Positions 10,760 to 19,973 of a DNA stretch of 64,000 bases are shown here, piece after piece. The DNA is from Oribacterium sinus (GTDB taxonomy: Bacteria; Bacillota; Clostridia; Lachnospirales; Lachnospiraceae). The notes under the pieces are model-generated. The model had not been told where the DNA came from. It did no database searches and worked only from the letters and a program-made list of their open reading frames with translations. The stretch lies in the NCBI RefSeq assembly GCF_014202695.1, contig NZ_JACHHH010000004.1, positions 1 to 64,000 on the forward strand. The letters are read 5' to 3'. Position numbers and translations under genes: made by a program. How positions within the stretch are numbered: the first letter of the stretch is position 1; the number at the start of each line of letters is the position of its first letter.

Positions 10760-10972
10760 ATGAAAAAACTGATGTTAAAGATGATTCGTTTTTATCAAAA
10801 ATTTTTATCTCCTATGAAGGGACATTCTCATTGTAAATACACACCCACATGTTCTCAATACGCCTATGAGGCCATACAAAAGCACGGGTGTGTGAAAGGA
10901 CTATTGTTGGCAATATGGAGATTACTGCGTTGTAATCCCTTTGCTAAAGGCGGATATGATCCTGTTCCCTAG
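10760..10972 (+). CDS. yidD: Membrane protein insertion efficiency factor YidD
   Basis: This 70-residue protein of the YidD/alpha-hemolysin-like family assists YidC-dependent membrane insertion. It carries the family hallmarks [24 protein letters not shown], and [13 protein letters not shown] near the C-terminus. A TTG 33 nt upstream is in frame, but the ATG at 10760 has AAGGAG 7 nt before it and gives the standard start [15 protein letters not shown]. It lies between rnpA and yidC, the conserved order. Confidence 0.94.
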   Translation: MKKLMLKMIRFYQKFLSPMKGHSHCKYTPTCSQYAYEAIQKHGCVKGLLLAIWRLLRCNPFAKGGYDPVP

Positions 10973-10990
10973 AGATGAAGGGAGAAAAAC

Positions 10991-12319
10991 TTGATTCAAA
11001 ATCTGATTATTTTAACCAAAAACACATCCAATCTACCCTTGTTCGGGCCTATCTGGAACTTGATCGTAAGTGCTTTAGGTTGGATTATGAACTGGATTTA
11101 CCTTTTCTTAGACGGAATTGGTATTCCAAACATTGGACTAGCCATCATTCTGTTTACCTTGGTAACTCGTATTTTGCTGTTCCCAACTTCTTTAAAACAG
11201 CAAAAATCCTCCAGAATGATGCAGATTATGCAACCGGAAATTCGTGCTGTACAGGAAAAGTATAAGAATAAGACGGATAATGCTTCCATGATGGCGCAGC
11301 AAACCGAGATGAAAGCCATTTATGAAAAGTACGGCACTTCTATGACTGCAGGGTGTTTGCCTTTGTTTTTACAAATGCCGATTATTTTCGCCCTGTATCG
11401 TATTATTATGAACATTCCTGCTTATGTTCCTTCCGTAAAGGCAGTTTATGAAAGCGTTTCCACTGCTATCGGAGGCTCTTCTGCGGCACAAAGTCTTCTG
11501 GACTTCGGAAAAGCTAATGGCATGGAATCTATTTTAAAGACCTTACACAACTTAGGTCTGGATGACCCCAGTAAGTATAATGCAGATGCAGTTCATAACT
11601 TCGTAATTGACTTTTTGTATAAGTTAAATCCTGCGCAGTGGGCCAAGCTTCCGGAAATTTTCCCCTCTGCTACCCAGGTAATTCAGCAGGCTGCAGCAAA
11701 GTCTACAGAGATTAACAGCTTTTTAGGCTTAAACCTTTCCACTGCCCCCTCTGCCTATGGATTTACCCCCAATATTTACTGGTTAATTCCTATTTTGGCA
11801 GGCTTAAGCCAGTGGGCTTCTACCCTGCTGATGCAGAAGCAGAGTATGCCTGTGGCAACAGAGGAGGGAGATCAGTCCCAGCAGATGATGAAGAGCATGA
11901 ACGTTATGATGCCTTTGATGTCTGTGTGGTTCTGCTTCAGCTTCGCTTCCGGAATCGGTTTATACTGGATTGCTTCTTCCGTATTTATGCTCTTACAGCA
12001 GTTGATTTTAAACTGGTACTTCGGAAAGAAGAGCAATGAAGAGCTTTTACAGGATGCTATGGCTAAGGCCAATGAAAAAAGAGCAAAAAAAGGCTTACCT
12101 CCCATTGATGAAAAGACCGTGGAAAACAGATTAAAGCTTATGCAGGCCAAGGAAGATTCTGAAGAAAAGAATCGTATGGAAAAGATTGCAAAGCAAAATC
12201 TGAAGACAAAAGAATCTACAGACTATTACAATCAAAATGCGAAAGAGGGATCATTAGCCAGCAAGGCAAACATGGTACAGCTTTACAATGAAAAGCATGA
12301 GAAAAAAGAGAAAAAGTAA
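10991..12319 (+). CDS. yidC: Membrane protein insertase YidC/Oxa1 family
   Basis: This insertase integrates proteins into the cytoplasmic membrane alone or with SecYEG. It has 442 residues. The N-terminal transmembrane segment is followed by the conserved Oxa1 core (LFTLVTRILLFPTSLKQQKSS, where the arginine is functionally important). A coiled cytoplasmic segment follows (PEIRAVQEKYKNK), then GCLPLFLQMPIIFALYRII, and further membrane helices around residues 250-345. The Lys/Glu-rich tail is probably ribosome-facing. No lipobox is seen, unlike B. subtilis SpoIIIJ. The start is TTG with AAGGGAG upstream. Confidence 0.95.
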   Translation: MIQNLIILTKNTSNLPLFGPIWNLIVSALGWIMNWIYLFLDGIGIPNIGLAIILFTLVTRILLFPTSLKQQKSSRMMQIMQPEIRAVQEKYKNKTDNASMMAQQTEMKAIYEKYGTSMTAGCLPLFLQMPIIFALYRIIMNIPAYVPSVKAVYESVSTAIGGSSAAQSLLDFGKANGMESILKTLHNLGLDDPSKYNADAVHNFVIDFLYKLNPAQWAKLPEIFPSATQVIQQAAAKSTEINSFLGLNLSTAPSAYGFTPNIYWLIPILAGLSQWASTLLMQKQSMPVATEEGDQSQQMMKSMNVMMPLMSVWFCFSFASGIGLYWIASSVFMLLQQLILNWYFGKKSNEELLQDAMAKANEKRAKKGLPPIDEKTVENRLKLMQAKEDSEEKNRMEKIAKQNLKTKESTDYYNQNAKEGSLASKANMVQLYNEKHEKKEKK

Positions 12320-12339
12320 AAAGCTTAGGGAGAAAAGCT

Positions 12340-13425
12340 ATGGACAAGTTTAGAGTTTCTGCAAAGACGGTAGAAGAAGCGATTACGAAGGCAACCATCT
12401 CTTTAGGTTGTACATCAGACAGAATTTCCTACAATGTAATCGTACAGGGAAGCAACGGCTTATTTGGTATCGGGGCAAAGCCCTGGATTATTGAAGCCTG
12501 GGAAAAAGATGAAGCGGAAATCGCAAAAGACAAAGCTGCAGCGGAAAAGCCGGTGGCAGTAGAGAAAGCGACATTTGAAAAGAAGGAAGCGGAAGGAAAG
12601 AGGGAAAGCTCTTCTGTAGATGAAAAAATGCAGTCTTCCGAGAAAAAAGAAGAAAAAGCTTACGAGGAAAATAAAACATTTTCCCATAATTCTTCTCAGG
12701 AAAAAAGAGAGAAGAAGTTTGAAAAGAGGGAAGGTTTTAAGGGCTTTAGCAGAGGAGGCTACGATCCTATCCCTGCGCCTATGTCTTCCGCTCCCGTAAA
12801 GAGAGAGGAAAAGTCCTTTGAAGGAAGAAGTTCTGAGAAGAGAGAACTTACGCCTCTTTCCGAAGAGGAGATTGCAGCGGTGACTAAGGCTGCTTTAGAT
12901 TTCTTAAACTCTGTATTTCAGGGTATGGAAATGGAAGTGGAGCTTCAGACAGAATTTAGAAACAGCAGCAATGAGCTTTACATCAACCTTATAGGACCGG
13001 ATATGGGCATCCTTATCGGAAAAAGAGGACAAACCCTGGATTCCTTACAGTATCTTTGTTCTTTAGTGGTGAATAAAAACCACGGAGATGAGTATCTTCG
13101 GGTAAAGCTGGATACGGAGGATTACCGTAAGAGAAGAGAGCAGACTTTGAGAAGTCTGGCTAAAAATATTGCCTACAAGGTAAAGAAAAATAGGAAATCT
13201 GTTCATTTGGAGCCAATGAATCCTTACGAGAGAAGAATTATCCATGCCGCACTGCAAAGTGACAGTCAGGTTTCCACAAAATCCGAGGGAGAAGATCCCT
13301 TCCGTCATGTGGTGATTTTCTGTAAAAATGGAGGAAAGTTCCAAAAGGATTTTCGTCATAAGGGAAACCGGATGAGAAGAGACGAAAGAAAAGAAGAAAA
13401 GAGAGAAGAGAAGGGTGAAGCATAA
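12340..13425 (+). CDS. khpB: RNA-binding protein KhpB/Jag (EloR)
   Basis: This RNA-binding protein partners with KhpA and is linked to cell elongation control in Gram-positive bacteria. Domain order in 361 residues: Jag_N (about 1-52, ending GLFGIGAKPWIIE), a long low-complexity Lys/Glu linker (about 55-170), a KH domain with IGKRGQTLDSLQYL (about 225-245), and a C-terminal R3H domain around RREQTLRSLAKNIAYKV through PYERRIIHAAL. It directly follows yidC, the conserved spoIIIJ-jag arrangement. The linker is unusually long and charged. Confidence 0.93.
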   Translation: MDKFRVSAKTVEEAITKATISLGCTSDRISYNVIVQGSNGLFGIGAKPWIIEAWEKDEAEIAKDKAAAEKPVAVEKATFEKKEAEGKRESSSVDEKMQSSEKKEEKAYEENKTFSHNSSQEKREKKFEKREGFKGFSRGGYDPIPAPMSSAPVKREEKSFEGRSSEKRELTPLSEEEIAAVTKAALDFLNSVFQGMEMEVELQTEFRNSSNELYINLIGPDMGILIGKRGQTLDSLQYLCSLVVNKNHGDEYLRVKLDTEDYRKRREQTLRSLAKNIAYKVKKNRKSVHLEPMNPYERRIIHAALQSDSQVSTKSEGEDPFRHVVIFCKNGGKFQKDFRHKGNRMRRDERKEEKREEKGEA

Positions 13426-13567
13426 GGCTTTCTTGCACCCCATGGAAGAAATAAGAAGAATAATTAGTAAGAAAATTCATTCGGTAAGAGGAACATATTC
13501 AGTAAGAAGAAGTCGTCAAAAAAAGTCATAAAACCTAAGTTAAAAAATTGTGTGATGTTGATCAGTA

Positions 13568-13617
13568 GAGGTCTGAAATAGGGAGAGTTAGTTCTACCCT
13601 GATTTCGGACCTTTATT
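13568..13617 (+). terminator. Terminator after khpB
   Basis: The arms AGGTCTGAAATAGGG and CCCTGATTTCGGACCT, separated by about 13 nt, form a long stem with few mismatches, followed by TTATTGTTT. It lies about 145 nt after the khpB stop and ends the rpmH-khpB transcript. The rest of the 305-nt gap contains the mnmE promoter and no gene. Confidence 0.75.
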
Positions 13618-13676
13618 GTTTATCGAGTATATAAAGCTATTTAGCCTTATTTATCATTTCCTTCCTAGGCTTTTCA

Positions 13677-13705
13677 TTGCATTGTAGTGCAAATCTTAGT
13701 AAAAT
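13677..13705 (+). promoter_or_regulatory. mnmE: mnmE promoter
   Basis: -35 TTGCAT (13677-13682), a 17-nt spacer and -10 TAAAAT (13700-13705), about 26 nt before the mnmE start. The -35 region forms a short inverted repeat (TTGCA, 6 nt, TGCAA). This may be chance or an operator. Confidence 0.6.
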
Positions 13706-13730
13706 ACAGAATTGCTGAGGAGGTGAGGAT

Positions 13731-15101
13731 TTGGAAAATACCATTAGCGGCATTGCCACCGCATTAGTAGAAAGCGGAATCGGCATTATCCGGATTAGCG
13801 GAAATCAGGCTGTGGAAATTGCCGGAAAAATTTTAAGAACTAAGGGTGGAAGACCTTTAGATATCAGGGAAAGCCACCGGATTCGCTATGGCTTTGTTTT
13901 TGACGGCGAAAAGGAAATTGATGAGGTTTTGGTTTCCACCTTTTTAGCACCCAAATCCTTTACCGGAGAAGATACGGTGGAAATTAACTGTCACGGCGGA
14001 ATCCTTTTGATGCAAAAGGTTTTTCAGGCCACTCTTAAGGCCGGAGCAAGACCGGCGGAACCGGGAGAGTTCAGTAAACGTGCCTTTTTAAACGGACGAA
14101 TCGATCTTTCTCAGGCGGAGGCAGTGGCGGATTTAATTGCTGCCAAAAGTGAGGACAGTATTCGTTCCTCTCTTTCTCTCCTACAGGGTTCATTGAAAGA
14201 GAAAATCAAGAGAATGCGGAGCAGAATCTTGGAGGATACCGCCTTTATTGAGGCGGCATTGGATGATCCGGAGCATATTTCTTTGGAGGGATTTTCGGAG
14301 CAGTGTCAAGGACATGTGGAAGAGATTCTTTCCGACATTCAAGAACTTCTAAAGCATCAAAGGGAAGGAAGACTTTTAAAGGAGGGAATTCAAACCGTTA
14401 TTGTGGGGAAGCCCAATGCGGGAAAGTCTTCTCTTTTAAACTGTTTGGTAAAGGCGGATAAGGCCATTGTGAGCAATATTCCGGGAACTACCAGAGATAC
14501 GGTGGAGGAGGATATTCGCATCGGTTCCCTTTCCCTTCATTTGATAGATACCGCAGGAATTCGGGAAACGGAAGATATTGTGGAAGAAATCGGTGTGAAT
14601 CGGGCAAAGGAAGGAATTGAAAAGGCAGACTGCGTTCTTCTGGTTTTGGACGGAAGTCTTCCTTTAGAGGAGGAGGACCGAAAGATTTTAGCTCTTTTAG
14701 AGGGAAAAAAGGCTGTGGTGCTTCTCAATAAAATGGATAAGGAAAGCATTTTACAAAAAGAAGAGCTGGAAAAGCTTAGCGGTTTTCCCGTGCTTCCTAT
14801 TTCCGCCAAGGAGGGAAGGGGCATGGAGGAGCTTGGCCAGAAGCTGGAAGAGCTTTTCTATACCGGAAGTCTTTCCTTTTCCACGGAAACTTATATCCAT
14901 AGTGAACGGCAGATTGCTGCATTGGAAGAAGCAAAGTCTGCTTTGGAATTGGTCTTGGAGGGAATCCGTCTGGAGTTGTCCGAGGATTTCTTAAGCATAG
15001 ATTTAATGGGGGCATACAGTGCCTTAGGAAGAATTCTGGGAGAGGATGTTTCCGAGGATTTGATTAATGAGATTTTTGCAAAGTTTTGCATGGGAAAATA
15101 G
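13731..15101 (+). CDS. mnmE: tRNA modification GTPase MnmE
   Basis: With MnmG this GTPase adds the (carboxymethyl)aminomethyl group at C5 of wobble uridine. It has 456 residues. The N-terminal tetrahydrofolate-binding domain ends near 118. A helical domain surrounds the inserted G domain: G1 GKPNAGKS (226-233), IPGTTRD switch, DTAG and NKMD. The C-terminal FCMGK carries the catalytic cysteine. The start is TTG with GAGGTGAG upstream. It is followed 12 nt later by mnmG. Confidence 0.96.
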   Translation: MENTISGIATALVESGIGIIRISGNQAVEIAGKILRTKGGRPLDIRESHRIRYGFVFDGEKEIDEVLVSTFLAPKSFTGEDTVEINCHGGILLMQKVFQATLKAGARPAEPGEFSKRAFLNGRIDLSQAEAVADLIAAKSEDSIRSSLSLLQGSLKEKIKRMRSRILEDTAFIEAALDDPEHISLEGFSEQCQGHVEEILSDIQELLKHQREGRLLKEGIQTVIVGKPNAGKSSLLNCLVKADKAIVSNIPGTTRDTVEEDIRIGSLSLHLIDTAGIRETEDIVEEIGVNRAKEGIEKADCVLLVLDGSLPLEEEDRKILALLEGKKAVVLLNKMDKESILQKEELEKLSGFPVLPISAKEGRGMEELGQKLEELFYTGSLSFSTETYIHSERQIAALEEAKSALELVLEGIRLELSEDFLSIDLMGAYSALGRILGEDVSEDLINEIFAKFCMGK

Positions 15102-15113
15102 TAAAGAGGGAAT

Positions 15114-17015
15114 ATGGCATTTTTAGAAGAACAGGTGGATATTGTAGTGGTGGGAGCAGGGCATGCAGGAGTGGAAGCGGCCCTGGTTTCCGCTAAGCGG
15201 GGGCATAAAACCCTTCTTTTTACTCTGAGCCCGGACAGCATTTCCATGATGGCCTGTAACCCCAATATCGGCGGAAGCTCCAAGGGGCATCTGGTCAGAG
15301 AATTGGATGCCCTGGGGGGAATGATGGGAAAGGTATGCGACCAATCCTTTCTTCAGTCCAGGATGTTAAATCAATCCAAGGGTCCGGCGGTACATTCCTT
15401 AAGAGCCCAGGCAGATAAGCAGGTCTATTCCCAGAATATGCGTCATCTTGTGGAAAATCAGGAGAATCTTCATATTCGTCAGGGAGAAATTGTTTCTCTA
15501 CTGTGCAATGAGGAAAAGACGGAAATCCGCGGAGTTGTGAGCAGTACCGGAGCCAGATATTATGCCAAGGCAGTGCTGATTTGTACCGGAGTGTACTTGA
15601 ACGCCCGTTGTATTTACGGGGAAGTTTCCGAGGAAACCGGGCCAAACGGTCTTCGCAGAGCTACAAAGCTGAGTCAGGCCCTTTTGGATTTAGGCTTTCG
15701 TTTGCAGCGTTTTAAAACCGGAACCCCTGCCAGAGTGGACAGAAGGTCTCTGGATTTCAGTAAGATGGAGGTACAGAAGGGAGATGTACCTGTGGTGCCC
15801 TTCTCTTTTTCCACGGATCCTGATACGGTGCAGATTCCTCAAGAGGATTGCTACCTGACCTATACCTGTGAAGAAGGTCACGAGATGATTCGGGAAAATA
15901 TTGACCGCTCCCCCATGTACAACGGGGTGATTCAGGGAACCGGCCCCAGATACTGCCCTTCCATCGAAGATAAGGTCATGAAGTTTCCGGAGAAAAATCG
16001 CCACCAGATTTTTGTGGAGCCGGAGGGAAGATACACCAACGAAATGTATCTTTCCGGTCTTTCCTCTTCTCTTCCGGAAGACGTGCAAATGAGAATTCTT
16101 CGTACCATGGCGGGCTTTGAAAAGGCGGAAATGGTGCGGTGCGGCTATGCCATCGAATACGACTGCCTAAATTCCCTGGAATTGGAAAATACCTTGGAGA
16201 CAAAGAAGATTTCCGGCCTGTATTTTGCAGGACAAATGAACGGCTCCTCCGGCTATGAGGAGGCGGCGGTACAGGGATTTATGGCGGGAATCAACGCGGT
16301 ACAAAAGATTGAGGAAAAAGAGCCCTTTGTATTGGATCGTTCCGAGGCCTATATCGGCGTTTTGATTGATGACCTGGTGACAAAGGAGAATAAGGAGCCC
16401 TACAGAATGATGACCAGCAGGGCGGAGTATCGTCTTCTGCTTCGACAGGACAATGCAGACCTTCGCCTTCGGGAAAAGGGCTATGCTCTGGGTATGGTTT
16501 CCGAGGAGGAAATCAAGGCCACCAGGGAAAAGCAGGAAGCCATCCTAAAAGAACTTCGCCGTATGGAAAATACTTATATCGGAGCAAATGCGGAGAATAA
16601 CAGAATTTTGGAAAATATTCCCTCTTCTCCTATCCAGTCTGGTATTTCTCTGAGAGAACTTTGTAAGAGACCGGAGTGTAATTATCAAAATATTGCTCCT
16701 TTGGATCCGGAAAGACCTTCCCTTTCTCCTTTTATACAGGAAGAAGTGGAAATCGAAATTAAATATGAGGGCTATATTAAGAGACAGATTCAACAGGTGG
16801 AAGCTTTTAAGAAGATGGAGCGGAAAAAGCTGCCAAAGGATATCTGCTATCATGATATTCATAATCTCCGTTTGGAAGCCAGACAGAAGTTGGATATGAT
16901 TCGTCCGGAAAATATGGGTATGGCTTCCCGTATCAGCGGTGTCAGCCCTGCGGATTTATCGGTGCTTTTGGTTTATCTGGAGAAGGAAAAGGAAAGAAGA
17001 AAGGAAGAGAAATGA
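15114..17015 (+). CDS. mnmG: tRNA uridine modification enzyme MnmG (GidA)
   Basis: This is the FAD-dependent partner of MnmE in wobble-uridine modification. It has 633 residues. The FAD-binding motif VVGAGHAGVEAALVSAKRG is near the N-terminus, followed by the family signature CNPNIGGSSKGHLVRELDALGG. A central GPRYCPSIEDK and a MTSRAEYRLLLRQDNADLR segment are also standard. It lies in an mnmE-mnmG-rsmG operon, with its stop overlapping the rsmG start by 4 nt. Confidence 0.97.
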   Translation: MAFLEEQVDIVVVGAGHAGVEAALVSAKRGHKTLLFTLSPDSISMMACNPNIGGSSKGHLVRELDALGGMMGKVCDQSFLQSRMLNQSKGPAVHSLRAQADKQVYSQNMRHLVENQENLHIRQGEIVSLLCNEEKTEIRGVVSSTGARYYAKAVLICTGVYLNARCIYGEVSEETGPNGLRRATKLSQALLDLGFRLQRFKTGTPARVDRRSLDFSKMEVQKGDVPVVPFSFSTDPDTVQIPQEDCYLTYTCEEGHEMIRENIDRSPMYNGVIQGTGPRYCPSIEDKVMKFPEKNRHQIFVEPEGRYTNEMYLSGLSSSLPEDVQMRILRTMAGFEKAEMVRCGYAIEYDCLNSLELENTLETKKISGLYFAGQMNGSSGYEEAAVQGFMAGINAVQKIEEKEPFVLDRSEAYIGVLIDDLVTKENKEPYRMMTSRAEYRLLLRQDNADLRLREKGYALGMVSEEEIKATREKQEAILKELRRMENTYIGANAENNRILENIPSSPIQSGISLRELCKRPECNYQNIAPLDPERPSLSPFIQEEVEIEIKYEGYIKRQIQQVEAFKKMERKKLPKDICYHDIHNLRLEARQKLDMIRPENMGMASRISGVSPADLSVLLVYLEKEKERRKEEK

Positions 17016-17758
17016 CCGAGTTTTTTCGAGAGAAGCTTTCCCATTTAGCAGAGAGCTTAGGACTTTCTTTAACAGAACAACAGCTTTTACAGTTTTATCA
17101 ATATTATCAGATTCTGGTAGAAAAAAATAAGGTGATGAATCTTACCGCCATTACGGAAGAAGAAGAGGTCATTGTGAAGCATTTTGTGGATTGCCTGGCA
17201 ATCTGTCAAATGAATGTTTCACGTGAAACATTTTCGGAATGGATAGAGGGAAAGGCGGTGATGGATGTGGGAACAGGGGCAGGATTTCCCGGGCTTGTTC
17301 TAAAAATTGCCTTTCCAAGTATTCAGCTTTCTTTAAGTGATTCCTTACAAAAGCGGATTCGCTTTTTGGAAGAGTTGGTGGAAAGCCTTGGCTTAGAAGG
17401 GGTAAAATTTTATCACGGTCGGGCTGAGGATCTGGGACACGATAAGAGCTTGCGGGAACAGTATGATTTGGTAGTTTCCCGGGCAGTGGCAAATCTTGCC
17501 ACTTTAAGTGAGTATGACCTTCCCTTTGTGAAGCCAGGAGGCTATTTTCTGGCTTTAAAGGGCAGAGAAGTGGAAGAAGAATTGGAGCAGGGTAAGAAGG
17601 CTATTTTCCTTTTAGGAGGAAAATGTGTGGAGAAGAAAATCTATACCCTGCCGGAAACCGATATGGGAAGAGCTATGCTTTTGATTCAGAAGATAGAGCC
17701 CTGCGGAAAAAAATATCCTAGAAAGGCGGGAACTCCGGCTAAGTCACCCCTTAGTTAG
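17012..17758 (+). CDS. rsmG: 16S rRNA (guanine-N7) methyltransferase RsmG (GidB)
   Basis: This SAM-dependent methyltransferase modifies G527 of 16S rRNA. It has 248 residues. It has the RsmG signature NLTAI near residue 50 and the SAM-binding loop DVGTGAGFPGLVLKIAFP. It overlaps mnmG by 4 nt (ATGA). A perfect parS site is embedded in the coding sequence (codons for NVSRETF), so the same bases encode protein and a centromere site. Confidence 0.96.
   Translation: MTEFFREKLSHLAESLGLSLTEQQLLQFYQYYQILVEKNKVMNLTAITEEEEVIVKHFVDCLAICQMNVSRETFSEWIEGKAVMDVGTGAGFPGLVLKIAFPSIQLSLSDSLQKRIRFLEELVESLGLEGVKFYHGRAEDLGHDKSLREQYDLVVSRAVANLATLSEYDLPFVKPGGYFLALKGREVEEELEQGKKAIFLLGGKCVEKKIYTLPETDMGRAMLLIQKIEPCGKKYPRKAGTPAKSPLS
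17215..17230. other. parS: parS centromere-like site 1 (inside rsmG)
   Basis: The 16-bp palindrome TGTTTCACGTGAAACA matches the universal bacterial parS consensus exactly. It lies within rsmG, about 2.8 kb before parB and 7.4 kb from the DnaA-box cluster. ParB is expected to bind here and spread. Confidence 0.95.
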
Positions 17759-17772
17759 AGAAATATTATCAA

Positions 17773-18729
17773 GTGGAAAAGTTAAATGAAATAGAGGAAG
17801 AAAGCATTTTCCCAAAAGAACAGGAAAGGCTTTTGACAGAAAAAGAGCATCCCTATAGGGAGAGAAATAAGGGAATCATTATTCTTTTGATTACGACTGT
17901 GATTTGGAGTTTGGCCTTTATTGCCCAAAGTACCGCAATGGATCAGATTGGTCCCTGCGCCTTTGTGTTTTATCGGCACTTTTTATCCGGACTTTGCTTA
18001 TTGCCCTTTGCCTTTTTAAAGCCATGCTCTAAGGAGGAAAAAAGAGCGGGAATCAAAGGGGGAGCCATTACCGGTATTGTACTGGGATTTGCCAGCGTGA
18101 TTCAGCAAATTGGCGTCAAAGAAACCACCGTGGGAAAGGCAGCCTTTTTAACGGTACTTTATATTATCCTGATTCCGATTTTTGGCTTAGTTATCGGAAA
18201 AAAACCGGAAAAGAAAGTCTGGTTTTGTGCAATTCTGGCTTTGGTCGGGGTTTATTTTATTGCGATTAAGGCAGGAACGAAATTTACTATCGGCATAGGA
18301 GATACTTATATCATTCTTTGCTCGGTGCTTTATGCCGTTCAGATTATGCAGGTAGGACACTATGTAAAGAAGGTCAATATCAGCTGGTATATGTCCATAC
18401 AGTTTTTAGCAGGCTCTTTGGTGGGATTACTGGGCTTTATTTTCTTTGAAAAGTTCTCTTTAATGAGTTTGAAAGCAGCTTTCCTTCCCATTGCTTATGC
18501 CGGTATTATGTCCGGGGCAGTGGCTTTTACCATGCAAAGCTATGCTCAAAAAAGATTGGAGGATACTCTTGCTTCCCTTCTCATGTCCACTACCGCCATT
18601 TATGCGGCGATTTGGGGATGGTTGTTTTTGGGAGAGTCTTTGGGGATTCGGGAAATCTTCGGCTGCATCATCATGACCATTGCGGTGGTTTATGCCCAGC
18701 TGCCGGAAAAGCAGAAAAAAAGAAGCTAG
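17773..18729 (+). CDS. DMT superfamily (EamA) transporter
   Basis: This polytopic membrane protein probably has ten helices arranged as two EamA repeats, a fold used for metabolite export or exchange; the substrate cannot be read. After a charged N-terminal tail of about 30 residues the first helix starts IIILLITTVIWSLAFIAQS. The second repeat starts near residue 178 (GDTYIILCSVLYAVQIMQ). The GTG start at 17773 has no convincing RBS. An in-frame TTG about 57 nt downstream has a GGAAAGG before it and is an alternative. It lies between the two parS sites. Confidence 0.85.
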   Translation: MEKLNEIEEESIFPKEQERLLTEKEHPYRERNKGIIILLITTVIWSLAFIAQSTAMDQIGPCAFVFYRHFLSGLCLLPFAFLKPCSKEEKRAGIKGGAITGIVLGFASVIQQIGVKETTVGKAAFLTVLYIILIPIFGLVIGKKPEKKVWFCAILALVGVYFIAIKAGTKFTIGIGDTYIILCSVLYAVQIMQVGHYVKKVNISWYMSIQFLAGSLVGLLGFIFFEKFSLMSLKAAFLPIAYAGIMSGAVAFTMQSYAQKRLEDTLASLLMSTTAIYAAIWGWLFLGESLGIREIFGCIIMTIAVVYAQLPEKQKKRS

Positions 18730-18853
18730 AATTTTTTGTTTTTGGAAGAAGGATAGCAATGGAATAGCTGCTAAAAGAGATAGCTTAGCAAGGAAATAGA
18801 TAGTAAAAAGTAGCGGGAAGATAAATTGACAGTAATATAGAGCTGGGCTAAAA

Positions 18854-18869
18854 TGTTTCACGTGAAACA
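18854..18869. other. parS: parS centromere-like site 2 (upstream of parA)
   Basis: A second exact TGTTTCACGTGAAACA palindrome, intergenic, lies 133 bp before the parA start. Its position could also let ParB influence parAB transcription. Near it the spacer holds several AAATATC/GATATTT-like short repeats of unknown meaning. Confidence 0.95.
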
Positions 18870-19001
18870 AAAGCGGAAATGGAATACAATTCATAGCAAG
18901 AATGGGTATAAATATCATATGCGAATATCGTATTTAAATATCGGTAACCAATAGCTTGTTAGGAAATAGTTACAGCACAAAAAGAAAGGCTAAGGGGACT
19001 T

Positions 19002-19766
19002 ATGGCGAAGATTATTACAATTGCAAACCAAAAGGGGGGTGTGGGGAAAACCACCACCGCTGTCAATTTGGCGGCTTCCTTAGCGGAGGCAAAACAGAGA
19101 GTTTTGCTTTTGGACTTTGATCCTCAGGGAAATGCGGGAAGCGGTATTGGCGTCCGGGAGGAAGATATCAGTATTTACCGGATTCTTAGCGGGGAATTTC
19201 CTATAGAAAAGGGCATTGTTCGGGAAGTTTTGGAAAATCTGGATTTTATTGCAGCAGACAGGAACCTTTCCGCCATGGATGCGGAGCTTGCAGAGGAAGA
19301 GAATAAAAATTTCTTATTAAAGGAAGTTTTGGAGAATATTCAAAAGGACTATGATTATATCTTTATTGATTGTCCTCCCAGCTTAGGTACCCTTACGGTA
19401 AATGCTTTAACGGCTTCTCATTCCGTACTGATTCCTATTCAGTGTGAATACTATGCATTGGAAGGACTTAGCCAAATGATGGAAACCATTTCCATGGTAA
19501 AGGATGCCCTAAATCCGGATTTAACAATCGAGGGCATTTTATTTACCATGTATGACAGTAGAAACCTCCTGTCTCAGGAGGTGGTTAAGGCGGTGCAGGA
19601 GCATTTTTCAGATCCTATCTTCAAGACGATTATTCCCAGAAATGTTCGTCTGGCAGAGGCCCCCAGCCACGGACTGCCTATTTCCCTGTATGACAACAGT
19701 TCTACAGGAGCGGAGGCCTATAGAAAGCTTGCAGCAGAGATTCTGGAAAAAGATATTGCGTATTAA
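19002..19766 (+). CDS. parA: Chromosome partitioning ATPase ParA (Soj)
   Basis: This deviant Walker-type ATPase works with ParB-parS to segregate origins and can modulate DnaA. It has 254 residues. Deviant Walker A KGGVGKTTTAVNLA is near residue 10-20, then LLLDFDPQGNAGSG and DYIFIDCPPSLG. There is no N-terminal HTH, so it is the short chromosomal Soj type. The C-terminus ends KLAAEILEKDIAY. That segment and its stop codon are repeated three more times downstream. Confidence 0.95.
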   Translation: MAKIITIANQKGGVGKTTTAVNLAASLAEAKQRVLLLDFDPQGNAGSGIGVREEDISIYRILSGEFPIEKGIVREVLENLDFIAADRNLSAMDAELAEEENKNFLLKEVLENIQKDYDYIFIDCPPSLGTLTVNALTASHSVLIPIQCEYYALEGLSQMMETISMVKDALNPDLTIEGILFTMYDSRNLLSQEVVKAVQEHFSDPIFKTIIPRNVRLAEAPSHGLPISLYDNSSTGAEAYRKLAAEILEKDIAY

Positions 19767-19892
19767 AAACTTGCAGTGGAGATTCTGGAAAAGGATATAG
19801 CATATTAAAAACTTGCAGCGGAGATTCTGGAGAAGGACAAAGCGTATTAAAAGCTTGTAGCAGAGATTTTTGCAAAGAATATTATTTACTAA
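19725..19892 (+). repeat. 42-bp tandem repeat of the parA 3' end (4 units)
   Basis: Four contiguous 42-bp units start at 19725, 19767, 19809 and 19851. Unit 1 is the last 13 codons plus TAA of parA. Each unit keeps the reading frame and its own TAA, and translates as KLAAEILEKDIAY, KLAVEILEKDIAY, KLAAEILEKDKAY and KLVAEIFAKNIIY. Many differences among units 1-3 are synonymous. The last unit is the most diverged. Confidence 0.95.
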
Positions 19893-19973
19893 AGTTTAGA
19901 AAAATCGGAAAATCAGGAAAGAACAGAAGCTTAAATATAGATTTCAGTCGGATAGAGAAAGGAAGGGAAGGAC

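Noticed and set aside
13063-13480. Minus-strand frames opposite khpB
   Set aside because: They are shadows of a Lys/Glu-rich gene, rich in Phe/Leu/Ser, without RBS or family pattern.
19725-19892. CRISPR-like array or separate small genes after parA
   Set aside because: Units are contiguous with no spacers, and each is the parA 3' end with a stop; there are no starts or RBS for separate peptides.
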